This document shows, piece by piece, positions 18,500-26,373 of a DNA stretch of 64,000 nucleotides. The notes beneath the pieces are model-generated. The model was not told where the DNA came from. It saw only the letters and a list, made by a program, of their open reading frames with translations, and did no database searches. Source of the DNA: Photobacterium marinum (GTDB lineage Bacteria > Pseudomonadota > Gammaproteobacteria > Enterobacterales > Vibrionaceae); contig NZ_AMZO01000020.1 of assembly GCF_000331515.1 (NCBI RefSeq), positions 1 to 64,000 on the forward strand, written 5' to 3'. Position numbers and translations under genes: made by a program. The stretch's first letter is position 1. Each line of letters opens with the position of its first letter.

Positions 18500-19713
18500 C
18501 CAAACATTCTCTTTATAAACTGTTTTGCAACTCGAAACGGCAATGTTATTTTCATTGAAACCGAGTTGTTAATAGTGCTGATATAACTTTCAGCTTCATG
18601 TAATTTCCTTGAAAGTTCTCCGTTCAATTTAACGTCTTCTAATAATTTCCCATTCTCTTCTTCTAATGACGTTATTTTTTCATTCATTTCTTCTAGTGAA
18701 GTTAATTTTTTATTTAACTCATTTAACGAAGCTATATTTTCTTCCTGAGCTGCAATCTTTGAGTCTTTTTCTATATTTATTTTAGCTAAGGCGTTAAGTT
18801 TATATATATTTTCATTAAGAATATCCCGATAAACATCAACAAGTTCAACAGCAGGGCTTAATAAATTAAATCGCTCTCTAATATCGCGAAGTTTACTAAT
18901 ATAATCGGAAAACTCCTTATCGTTATTTGATTCTGATAAAGTTAATAATTTGTCATATAAGTCTTGAGTTATTTTAACTGTTTCAACGTCACCATCTAAT
19001 TTTTTAATACAATTCTCTGAGTGGTTTAATGTTTTGGAGAGAAAAGTATCTACATATTCATTCAATTCAGAGTTATCAACCTCTAAATTAAGTAAATCAG
19101 CTATTCTCAACACGTTGTCTCTTGGATTCTGCAATAGAGAATCATAATTAACAACAACTGTTCTATCATTGCTATCAAAAAGTTGAATTGCCGATGATAA
19201 ATATGATATCCATAATAAATAAATATTCTGCGGAATAAGATCGCAAGAGCGTACCATCACATTTTCTTGACGCTGAAAAGAGTTTAAAACATCTGACGGA
19301 TGCCTTAACGTTAAAATATAGCTTACTCTCAAATCTAGCTCATCAAAAACTAGTTTCCAAAAACAAAGTAGTTTGGTTATACGAGGTTCCTTTAACGCAA
19401 ATAAAGAAAAAGACTCCATCTTACTAGCGATAAGTGATTTCGCTTCATTTTTAAAGCTATCAAGTTCATCACTGTTAAAATCAGATAAATTAACAGGTTT
19501 TATATCACTCCATGATATTCTTAAGCTCTTTAAAATTCGTTCATTTAAGTCTAATACAGACTTATCTTCCCAGAACCCTTTTGCATTAACATCTTTATGA
19601 GCTTCAAGTAAGTTATTGCCAAATTCGGCACCTAATGCTTTCAAGGAGCGAGATATGGCACTTGTACCACTTCTTGGCACACCAACAACTACAACAATTC
19701 TTTTATTAGTCAC
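18496..19713 (-). CDS. PAPS-dependent sulfotransferase with C-terminal coiled coil
   Basis: The N-terminal domain has both cofactor motifs of the sulfotransferase fold: the 5'-phosphosulfate loop GVPRSGTS (about residues 11-18) and the 3'-phosphate motif RHPSDVLNS, with Arg and Ser spaced by eight. It should move sulfate from PAPS to a glycan hydroxyl. Residues about 300-380 form a long heptad-rich Leu/Glu/Lys coiled coil, and the protein ends in SMKITLPFR plus a basic amphipathic tail, which suggests membrane contact. A GTG at 19713 behind GTAGGT is preferred (405 residues); an ATG at 19746 would overlap wzt by 22 bases. It sits between wzt and rgpF, so a sulfated O-polysaccharide is inferred. 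Confidence 0.85.
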   Translation of the reverse strand: MTNKRIVVVVGVPRSGTSAISRSLKALGAEFGNNLLEAHKDVNAKGFWEDKSVLDLNERILKSLRISWSDIKPVNLSDFNSDELDSFKNEAKSLIASKMESFSLFALKEPRITKLLCFWKLVFDELDLRVSYILTLRHPSDVLNSFQRQENVMVRSCDLIPQNIYLLWISYLSSAIQLFDSNDRTVVVNYDSLLQNPRDNVLRIADLLNLEVDNSELNEYVDTFLSKTLNHSENCIKKLDGDVETVKITQDLYDKLLTLSESNNDKEFSDYISKLRDIRERFNLLSPAVELVDVYRDILNENIYKLNALAKINIEKDSKIAAQEENIASLNELNKKLTSLEEMNEKITSLEEENGKLLEDVKLNGELSRKLHEAESYISTINNSVSMKITLPFRVAKQFIKRMFG

Positions 19714-19724
19714 ACTGATACCTA

Positions 19725-21125
19725 CTAATTCACTTCCGATGTACATTGAAAGTCAATAATACCCGTTGACAAAATTTCGACTTCAGGTATTACTCTGAAC
19801 ATTGCAATGTCAATTAAACGATGTAAATAAGTCTCTGCACGATCGACATGACCCATTACGCCAGCATTAAGAAAATACACGCCAGGATTCAATTGGCAAT
19901 CAAATGAAAATTTGATTTCTTTTGTTTCGCATATATCAATATGTTCAATACAATTGTTTGGTGTTGAAGAAGCCGCTCCACCTAACTCGACACCCGATAA
20001 GGTTTTAATCAGCATACCAAACCTAACATTTTCAATACTTGAATCAAAGGTTACATTATACTGAAAATTATAACGTCTACCCCTTACCAAGTTATTAACT
20101 TCTTTACCTTCGATAGTGGTTATTCTTGGGTTTGTTATCTTTGCTCCATTACTTTCATATGCAATAGTACTTGTAGGTTTAAGATTTGGATCAAAATACT
20201 CTTTGCAATAATCTTCTTTTAACTTCTCATTTTTTCCTTTAACTTTCCCACCGGTCTCTTGTTCCTGATGTTCAACGTCAGTCGAAAGTTTCAGGTCAGA
20301 GTCATTTTTTTCAGACTTTATACTTTCAACAATACTACTTCTAACATATTGCTTCTTCTCATCTGCAGCATAAAGTAACTTCTGATAACAACTAATTATT
20401 CTTTTAGGAGTAGCGGCCCCAAGACATTCACCGGAATCCATCAGAATAGCTCTATCACAGAGCTCAATTATTGTTGACGCTGAGTGAGTAACAAATAGTA
20501 TTGTCGCACCATTTTTTTTAATTTCTTCGATTCTTGAATAACATTTTCGTTGAAATAGCTCATCGCCAACAGCCAGAGCTTCATCAACAATTAATATCTC
20601 AGGTTCAACATTAATGGAAACGGCAAACGCCAACCTTACCATCATACCACTTGAATAGGTTTTTACTGGTTGATCAATGAAATCACCGATATCTGCAAAA
20701 GCTTCTATATCTGAAAATCGACCATCTATTTCTTGTCGAGATAACCCAAGAATCGCTGCATTCATATAGACATTTTCACGGCCTGTAAACTCGGGATTAA
20801 ATCCTGATCCCAACTCAAGAAGTGCGGCTATACGACCATTTGTTGTCACTGTTCCTGAAGTTTGGGATAGCGTTCCACAAATTATTTGCAATATAGTTGA
20901 TTTACCGGAACCATTTCGCCCAACAATTCCAACAGTTTCCCCCTTCTTAATAGTAAAGCTAACATTGTTAAGAGCAGGAAAGTCTTGATAATATGCTCGA
21001 GACTCCAGTCCTAATAATGTACAAAATCTTGGGTAAATTGCCTGTTTTAACCTATTTTGAGGACGGTCGTAAACCTGAAACTTTTTGATTACATTCTTAA
21101 CTTCAATGGCAATTTTAGAGGACAT
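19725..21125 (-). CDS. wzt: O-antigen ABC exporter ATP-binding protein with C-terminal domain (Wzt)
   Basis: The cytoplasmic ATPase of an ABC polysaccharide exporter. Walker A GRNGSGKST is at about residues 69-77, followed by the YSSGM signature and Walker B ILIVDEAL. At 466 residues it is much longer than a bare ATPase. After a charged linker (about 265-320) comes a beta-rich domain to the end, matching the carbohydrate-binding domain of Wzt proteins that recognise a chain-terminal modification before export. ATG at 21125 overlaps the wzm stop by 11 bases; an earlier in-frame start lies deep inside wzm. It is directly followed by the sulfotransferase gene. Confidence 0.93.
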   Translation of the reverse strand: MSSKIAIEVKNVIKKFQVYDRPQNRLKQAIYPRFCTLLGLESRAYYQDFPALNNVSFTIKKGETVGIVGRNGSGKSTILQIICGTLSQTSGTVTTNGRIAALLELGSGFNPEFTGRENVYMNAAILGLSRQEIDGRFSDIEAFADIGDFIDQPVKTYSSGMMVRLAFAVSINVEPEILIVDEALAVGDELFQRKCYSRIEEIKKNGATILFVTHSASTIIELCDRAILMDSGECLGAATPKRIISCYQKLLYAADEKKQYVRSSIVESIKSEKNDSDLKLSTDVEHQEQETGGKVKGKNEKLKEDYCKEYFDPNLKPTSTIAYESNGAKITNPRITTIEGKEVNNLVRGRRYNFQYNVTFDSSIENVRFGMLIKTLSGVELGGAASSTPNNCIEHIDICETKEIKFSFDCQLNPGVYFLNAGVMGHVDRAETYLHRLIDIAMFRVIPEVEILSTGIIDFQCTSEVN

Positions 21126-21939
21126 CAGCAAAAGCCTTACGTGTTTTCTGGAAGAAATAAAAACCAACAATAGATACAAGTATTGATATGCTTAAATAAT
21201 TTGCTAGAAGTTCCCACTCAGGTAGTTCACCAAAATAGATTACATTTCGAATCTGTTCAATTGGTATTGTTAACGGGTTTAAATGTACTACCTGCTGGTA
21301 TGCATCAGGTAATGAACTTATTGGAAAGAATATCGGAGATAAAAACATCAGTGCCGTACATACCAAACCAACAACTTGGCTTATATCTCTTACAAACACA
21401 CCAAATGCAGCCAGAAAATATACTAAACCAAGCATTAATAATATAAATGGAGTTATAACAACAGGTAATAGTAGTAAGGTACTCTGAGGAACGCCAAATA
21501 GAATCACATATACAGCAAGCCATACAATAAAGCTAATCATTGTATGAAATAGTGTAGATAAAATTAAAACTATTGGCATTATTTCCAATGGAAATACAAT
21601 TTTTTTCACATAACTAACATTTGATAAAATTAAAGTAGGAGCTCTATTAACGCAATCGGCAAAAAGATTGAATACTATTAAGCCAGCAAATAACAGCATA
21701 GCAAATTGGCCAGGTACATCTCCGCTACTTCCATCAGTCCACCTAACTTTTAATATTTCACCGAATACAAAAGTATAAACAGAAAGCATGAATAACGGCG
21801 TTAAAAAAGACCATAAAAGGCCCATAAATGAGCCTTTATATCTACCTAAAATATCTCTTTTCGTTAATGTTTTAATTAGCTGAAAATTTTTTTTTAGACT
21901 TCTCACTAAATACATTGGTGATAAACTAAAATTTAACAT
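21115..21939 (-). CDS. wzm: O-antigen ABC exporter permease (Wzm)
   Basis: An inner-membrane permease of 274 residues with about six transmembrane helices and the ABC-2 type family pattern. A cytoplasmic amphipathic N terminus (LTKRDILGRYKGSFMG) leads into the first helix, and an LNPLTIPIEQIR segment near the end is typical of polysaccharide exporters. With Wzt it moves undecaprenyl-linked polysaccharide across the inner membrane. Its ATG overlaps the rmlC stop by one base. No Wzx flippase or Wzy polymerase gene is visible, consistent with ABC-dependent assembly. Confidence 0.93.
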   Translation of the reverse strand: MLNFSLSPMYLVRSLKKNFQLIKTLTKRDILGRYKGSFMGLLWSFLTPLFMLSVYTFVFGEILKVRWTDGSSGDVPGQFAMLLFAGLIVFNLFADCVNRAPTLILSNVSYVKKIVFPLEIMPIVLILSTLFHTMISFIVWLAVYVILFGVPQSTLLLLPVVITPFILLMLGLVYFLAAFGVFVRDISQVVGLVCTALMFLSPIFFPISSLPDAYQQVVHLNPLTIPIEQIRNVIYFGELPEWELLANYLSISILVSIVGFYFFQKTRKAFADVL

Positions 21940-22487
21940 TATTCGAAGACCTCAGCATCTTCAAAAGCTTTTCCACTTCTATCTTTATCTGATAAAATTG
22001 GTTGTTCATCTGCTGGAATAGGCCAATCAATATTAACTGTTTCATCATTCCAAATTAGAGAGTGTTCTGCATTTGGATTGTAATAATCCGTACACTTGTA
22101 TACAAACTCTGCAGAATCAGACATAACATAAAAACCATGGGCAAAACCTTCTGGGATCCATAGTTGTCTTTTATTCTCCGAAGAAAGAACTACACCTACC
22201 CATTGCCCAAATGTTTTTGATTTTTTCCGCATATCAACAGCGACATCAAAAACTTCACCTGATATAACTCTAACAAGTTTCCCTTGCGCATTTTCAGTTT
22301 GATAATGCAGCCCTCTTAGGATCCCTTTAGATGACTTAGAATGATTATCTTGAACAAAAAAACGCTCTGCAACTAAATCTTCAAACGTTTTCTGCTGCCA
22401 TGTTTCCATAAAATAACCTCGCTCATCGCCAAATACACGAGGTTCAATAATTTTCACTTCTGGAATATTAGTTTCAATTACGTTCAT
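21939..22487 (-). CDS. rmlC: dTDP-4-dehydrorhamnose 3,5-epimerase (RmlC)
   Basis: RmlC epimerises C3 and C5 of dTDP-4-keto-6-deoxyglucose, the third step of dTDP-L-rhamnose synthesis. The 182-residue cupin has the family blocks GDERGYF, QDNHSKSSKGILRGLHYQ (with the catalytic His), GEVFDVAVD, and WIPEGFAHGF. ATG at 22487 has a GAGGAA site four bases upstream; a TTG four codons earlier is less likely. It is coupled to rmlD upstream and wzm downstream. Confidence 0.96.
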   Translation of the reverse strand: MNVIETNIPEVKIIEPRVFGDERGYFMETWQQKTFEDLVAERFFVQDNHSKSSKGILRGLHYQTENAQGKLVRVISGEVFDVAVDMRKKSKTFGQWVGVVLSSENKRQLWIPEGFAHGFYVMSDSAEFVYKCTDYYNPNAEHSLIWNDETVNIDWPIPADEQPILSDKDRSGKAFEDAEVFE

Positions 22488-22488
22488 A

Positions 22489-23373
22489 TCATTCCTCAAT
22501 ATGGATGAAGTCCTTAATATTTTTTAATGCTTTTTTCCAATCACTCGGTTTAATTCCAAAATTTTTCTCAGCCTTAGAACAATCTAGTTTTGAATTTAGA
22601 GGCCTTTTAGCTAAGCATTGATATTTGGAGCTAGTGACTGGAATTAATTTAGGCTTAACTGTTATGATTTTATTTGAAAATGCTTCTTCAAAAATATATT
22701 CAGCGAACTCATGCCAATTTGTATATGGTGAACCTGAATAATTATAAATTCCCCAATCAATTTTTCTATTCTGAACAATTAATTCCAATATTCTTTCAAT
22801 TAGAACGGCAAGATCTTTACAATAAGTTGGAGCCCCAAACTGATCATTAACAATTTCTAAAGTCTTTCTTTCTCTTGCAATTCTCATCATGGTTTTTACA
22901 AAATTATTACCATATTCGTCAAATAGCCATGATGTACGAATAATTAGGTGTTTTTTACAGTTGATTTGAGCCTGCTCTTCTCCTGCTAATTTACTTTTAC
23001 CGTAAATAGAGCTCGGTTTTGTAATACTGCTTTCACTATGTATACCCTTCTTGTTCCCATCATATACATAGTCGGTCGATAGTTGAATTAATGCAGCATC
23101 AATATTTTCAGCAGCAATTGCAAGATTTTTAACACCAGATTCGTTGATTTCGTAGACGATTTTTTTTTCAACTTCAGCCTTATCCACAGCAGTATAAGCT
23201 GCACAATTGATTATAATCTGAGGTTTGAATGTACTAACTAAATTTTCTACAGCCTTCTTATCTATAATATTTAAATTATCACGATCGACAGCTAATAACT
23301 CAAACTTACTATTTAGTTTTTTAACAAGACAATGGCCTAGCTGGCCATTGCTTCCTGTTATTAATACCCTCAT
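22489..23373 (-). CDS. rmlD: dTDP-4-dehydrorhamnose reductase (RmlD)
   Basis: RmlD performs the last step of dTDP-L-rhamnose synthesis, NAD(P)H-dependent reduction of the 4-keto group. The 294-residue SDR protein has GSNGQLG at the N terminus, INCAAYTAVDKAE, STDYVYDG and the YGKSK catalytic pair, all typical of RmlD. An AAGGA site lies seven bases before the ATG. It is 26 bases downstream of rmlA. Coding sequence is AT-rich compared with rmlA and rmlB. Confidence 0.96.
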   Translation of the reverse strand: MRVLITGSNGQLGHCLVKKLNSKFELLAVDRDNLNIIDKKAVENLVSTFKPQIIINCAAYTAVDKAEVEKKIVYEINESGVKNLAIAAENIDAALIQLSTDYVYDGNKKGIHSESSITKPSSIYGKSKLAGEEQAQINCKKHLIIRTSWLFDEYGNNFVKTMMRIARERKTLEIVNDQFGAPTYCKDLAVLIERILELIVQNRKIDWGIYNYSGSPYTNWHEFAEYIFEEAFSNKIITVKPKLIPVTSSKYQCLAKRPLNSKLDCSKAEKNFGIKPSDWKKALKNIKDFIHIEE

Positions 23374-23399
23374 ATAATATCCTTATATGGACGATATAA

Positions 23400-24263
23400 T
23401 TAATTTATCAACGTCATTAAATACTGACCATAATCATTCTTCATCATTGGCTGCGCTAATTTTTTAAGTTGCTCATCACTTAACCAACCATTACGCCATG
23501 CAATCTCTTCGAGACACGCAACTTTTAAACCTTGAACATTCTCGATTGTTTGTACGAATGATGACGCTTCATGAAGGCTTTCATGTGTACCAGTATCAAG
23601 CCAAGCAAAGCCACGTCCAAGTAACTCTACATTCAGAGAGCCGTCTTCCAAGTACATTTGGTTAATACTGGTAATTTCCAATTCACCACGAGCTGACGGT
23701 TCAACACGTTTAGCAAAATCAACAACTCGGTTATCATAAAAATACAAACCAGTTACAGCATAATTCGATTTCGGATATTGCGGCTTTTCTTCGATAGAAA
23801 CAGCCTTCATATTTTCATCAAATTCAACAACGCCAAAACGCTCAGGATCTTTTACCTGATAACCAAAGACGGTTGCACCTGATTCTCTGTTAGCAGCACT
23901 ACGGAGTGTTTTGCTAAATGACTGACCATAAAAAATGTTATCACCCAATACTAGACAACAATCATCTTCACCAATGAAGTCTTCACCAATCAAAAAAGCC
24001 TGAGCCAATCCATCCGGACTTTCCTGGATTGCATACTCAAGATTAATACCAAAATCGGAACCATCACCAAGTAGACGTGTGAAGCTTTCGTTATCTTCTG
24101 GCGTTGTAATAATCAGAATGTCGCGAATTCCAGCTAACATTAGTGTTGAGATCGGATAATAAACCATTGGTTTATCATAAATCGGTAGTAACTGTTTAGA
24201 TACGCCACGCGTAATTGGGTAAAGACGAGTGCCTGATCCACCAGCTAAGATAATCCCTTTCAT
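23400..24263 (-). CDS. rmlA: Glucose-1-phosphate thymidylyltransferase (RmlA)
   Basis: RmlA couples dTTP and glucose-1-phosphate to give dTDP-glucose, the entry step of the rhamnose pathway, and is usually inhibited by dTDP-rhamnose. The 287-residue protein starts with the nucleotide-binding GGSGTRLYP motif. It keeps [28 protein letters not shown] and the [10 protein letters not shown] block. The start codon overlaps the rmlB stop by one base (TAATG). Confidence 0.97.
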   Translation of the reverse strand: MKGIILAGGSGTRLYPITRGVSKQLLPIYDKPMVYYPISTLMLAGIRDILIITTPEDNESFTRLLGDGSDFGINLEYAIQESPDGLAQAFLIGEDFIGEDDCCLVLGDNIFYGQSFSKTLRSAANRESGATVFGYQVKDPERFGVVEFDENMKAVSIEEKPQYPKSNYAVTGLYFYDNRVVDFAKRVEPSARGELEITSINQMYLEDGSLNVELLGRGFAWLDTGTHESLHEASSFVQTIENVQGLKVACLEEIAWRNGWLSDEQLKKLAQPMMKNDYGQYLMTLIN

Positions 24264-25330
24264 TACTTTTCCTCACTACCAAGACGCTCGCGACTATAAG
24301 AGCCATCAAGAACACGACTCCACCACTTCTTATTATTCAAGTACCACTCCACAGTTTTACGAATACCAGACTCGAACGTTTCTGCAGGCTTCCAACCCAA
24401 TTCACGATCAATCTTACTTGCATCAATAGCATAACGAACATCGTGGCCAGGGCGATCTTTTACATAAGTGATCAAATCTTGGTATTGCTCAACACCAGAA
24501 GGCTTATTAGGTACCAATTCTTCAAGTAGTGAACAAATAGTTTTCACTACATCAATATTGGCTTTTTCATTGTGACCACCAATGTTGTAAGTCTCACCAA
24601 CTACACCTTCAGTTACAACTTTGTACAAAGCAGAAGCATGATCTTCAACAAATAACCAATCGCGAATCTGCATACCATCACCGTAAACTGGCAATGCTTT
24701 TCCTTCCAGAGCATTAAGAATCATTAACGGGATCAGCTTTTCAGGGAAATGATATGGACCATAGTTATTCGAACAGTTAGTCACAATTGTTGGTAAACCA
24801 AACGTACGTAGCCAAGCTCTAACCAAATGATCACTTGATGCTTTAGAAGCAGAATAAGGACTAGATGGCGCATAAGATGTTTGCTCAGTAAACAGGTCAT
24901 CGGTACCTTCCAAATCACCATAAACTTCATCTGTTGAAATATGGTGGAATCGAAAGACCCGCTTCTTGTCTTCACTTAGTTGACTCCAGTAGCTACGAGC
25001 AACTTCCAACATTGTATAAGTACCAACAATGTTAGTGTGAATGAACTCAGCAGGACCATCAATAGAACGGTCAACATGGCTCTCCGCAGCCAAGTGCATC
25101 ACAAGATCTGGTTGGTGTTGCTCAAAAACGCGCTCAAGTTCATTACGTTCGCAGATATCGACTTGTTCGAATGCATAACGCGGATTGTCCTGAACAAACT
25201 CCAGGGATTCAAGATTTCCGGCATAAGTCAGCTTATCAACATTGATAACGGAGTCTTGTGTATTGTTGATGATATGACGAACAACTGCAGAGCCGATAAA
25301 ACCAGCACCACCAGTAACCAATATTTTCAT
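24263..25330 (-). CDS. rmlB: dTDP-glucose 4,6-dehydratase (RmlB)
   Basis: RmlB converts dTDP-glucose to dTDP-4-keto-6-deoxyglucose. The 355-residue SDR enzyme has GGAGFIGS at the N terminus, [25 protein letters not shown], and the [14 protein letters not shown] catalytic region, followed by [18 protein letters not shown] strong AAAGGA site precedes the ATG. It is the first gene of the polysaccharide operon, directly behind the JUMPstart/ops element. Confidence 0.97.
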   Translation of the reverse strand: MKILVTGGAGFIGSAVVRHIINNTQDSVINVDKLTYAGNLESLEFVQDNPRYAFEQVDICERNELERVFEQHQPDLVMHLAAESHVDRSIDGPAEFIHTNIVGTYTMLEVARSYWSQLSEDKKRVFRFHHISTDEVYGDLEGTDDLFTEQTSYAPSSPYSASKASSDHLVRAWLRTFGLPTIVTNCSNNYGPYHFPEKLIPLMILNALEGKALPVYGDGMQIRDWLFVEDHASALYKVVTEGVVGETYNIGGHNEKANIDVVKTICSLLEELVPNKPSGVEQYQDLITYVKDRPGHDVRYAIDASKIDRELGWKPAETFESGIRKTVEWYLNNKKWWSRVLDGSYSRERLGSEEK

Positions 25331-25344
25331 TTCAGTCCTTTAAG

Positions 25345-25384
25345 CACGCTACCGCCCTAGGGTTTACCGCTTCCCTAACGCGTA
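25345..25384 (-). promoter_or_regulatory. JUMPstart element with ops site (RfaH recruitment)
   Basis: On the minus strand the leader of rmlB contains GGCGGTAGCGTG (25356-25345), identical to the ops core of enterobacterial O-antigen and capsule operons. Upstream sequence to 25384 also resembles the longer JUMPstart consensus (GTTAGGGAAGCGGTAAAC region). In known systems ops pauses RNA polymerase and loads the antiterminator RfaH, allowing long, AT-rich polysaccharide operons to be read to the end. Spacing of 14 bases to the rmlB ATG fits a leader element. RfaH dependence here is inferred. Confidence 0.88.
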
Positions 25385-25483
25385 GATTAGTAAATTTATT
25401 CAAAGACAAAGCTAAATCATGTGTCAGCTTTGGTACGAATATTACCAAAACTACGATTCTCATGCTATATGGAAAGGTGTTCA

Positions 25484-26299
25484 TCAATAATCATCCACCT
25501 CATCCAGGAACTCATCCAGATACTCTTCGTCGGCCGGTTCTTCCTCAATGGATTTGCCCCCGGTAGCACGGAAGTTCTTGTTTTGAATGTAAGCATCACG
25601 AGTAAATACGTATGGGTCAGGAGAGTCTTTCAGCAGTGGTTCCTGAGATACCAGTGCAGCGCGATCTTCCATACCTTCAAAAGCCCATTTACCCAGGCTT
25701 TGCCAAAAAGTCAGCAGGTTAAGCGGGAAGTACAAACCATCGACTGTATCACCAACACCTTCACGCAGTGTTACCGGGCCATACATTGGAACCATAAAGT
25801 ACGGGCCGTTGCCGACGCCGTGATAACCCATAGAATCACCAAATGCACGATCACCAGGTTTACGGATGTCAGCTGCTGTTGCGATATCAATCAAACCGAA
25901 CAAACCAAAAGTACTGTTAATCCAGAAACGGTTAAAATGGGTTACGGCCTGCTCGCCATCAAGCATGATAAGGCTGTTAATGATGCTGGCTGGTTCATCT
26001 AGATTGGAAAGGAAATTGCGGATACCGCTTCGTACAGGGGACGGTACATAATCTACGTATGCCAGTGAAACCGGACGGGCAATATAGGGGTCAAGATAAT
26101 CGTAGTTTACGGTCCACATTGCGCGGTTAAAGCCCTCAAATGGGTCATAAACACCCTCCGCGTTATAATCATCTTCCGTATTCTGATAGTCGGTATTAGT
26201 CTCAACTGTTGTTTGATTCAGGTTTTCATCATTCGGCGTCTCGGCACAGCCAGTCAGCCCTAAAATTAACAGCAGAGAAAAAATGGTTATTCTTTTCAA
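25484..26299 (-). CDS. mlaA: Outer-membrane lipid asymmetry lipoprotein MlaA (VacJ)
   Basis: MlaA removes mislocalised phospholipids from the outer leaflet of the outer membrane and passes them to the MlaC pathway. From the TTG at 26299 the product (271 residues) begins with a lipoprotein signal peptide ending in the LTGC lipobox (Cys18). The VacJ domain follows, with the YDPFEGFNRAMW block, SGIRNFLSNLDEP, DRAFGDSMGYHGVGNGPY, and YGP. The C terminus is acidic. GGA about nine bases upstream supports TTG; a longer reading from 26443 would bury the signal peptide. An intrinsic terminator lies only about 22 bases before the start. Confidence 0.92.
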   Translation of the reverse strand: MKRITIFSLLLILGLTGCAETPNDENLNQTTVETNTDYQNTEDDYNAEGVYDPFEGFNRAMWTVNYDYLDPYIARPVSLAYVDYVPSPVRSGIRNFLSNLDEPASIINSLIMLDGEQAVTHFNRFWINSTFGLFGLIDIATAADIRKPGDRAFGDSMGYHGVGNGPYFMVPMYGPVTLREGVGDTVDGLYFPLNLLTFWQSLGKWAFEGMEDRAALVSQEPLLKDSPDPYVFTRDAYIQNKNFRATGGKSIEEEPADEEYLDEFLDEVDDY

Positions 26300-26320
26300 C
26301 GGGTTATTCCATACATAGAA

Positions 26321-26354
26321 AAAGCAGACCGGACAATGATATCCGGCCTGCTTT
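26321..26354 (-). terminator. Intrinsic terminator of the ccm operon
   Basis: On the minus strand a stem of about 13 bp with one mismatch (26354-26342 with 26333-26321) and an 8-base loop is followed by TTTTTC. It lies 20 bases past the ccmI stop and just before the mlaA ribosome binding site. Confidence 0.82.
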
Positions 26355-26373
26355 GTTTGTACCAGCCTTGAGA

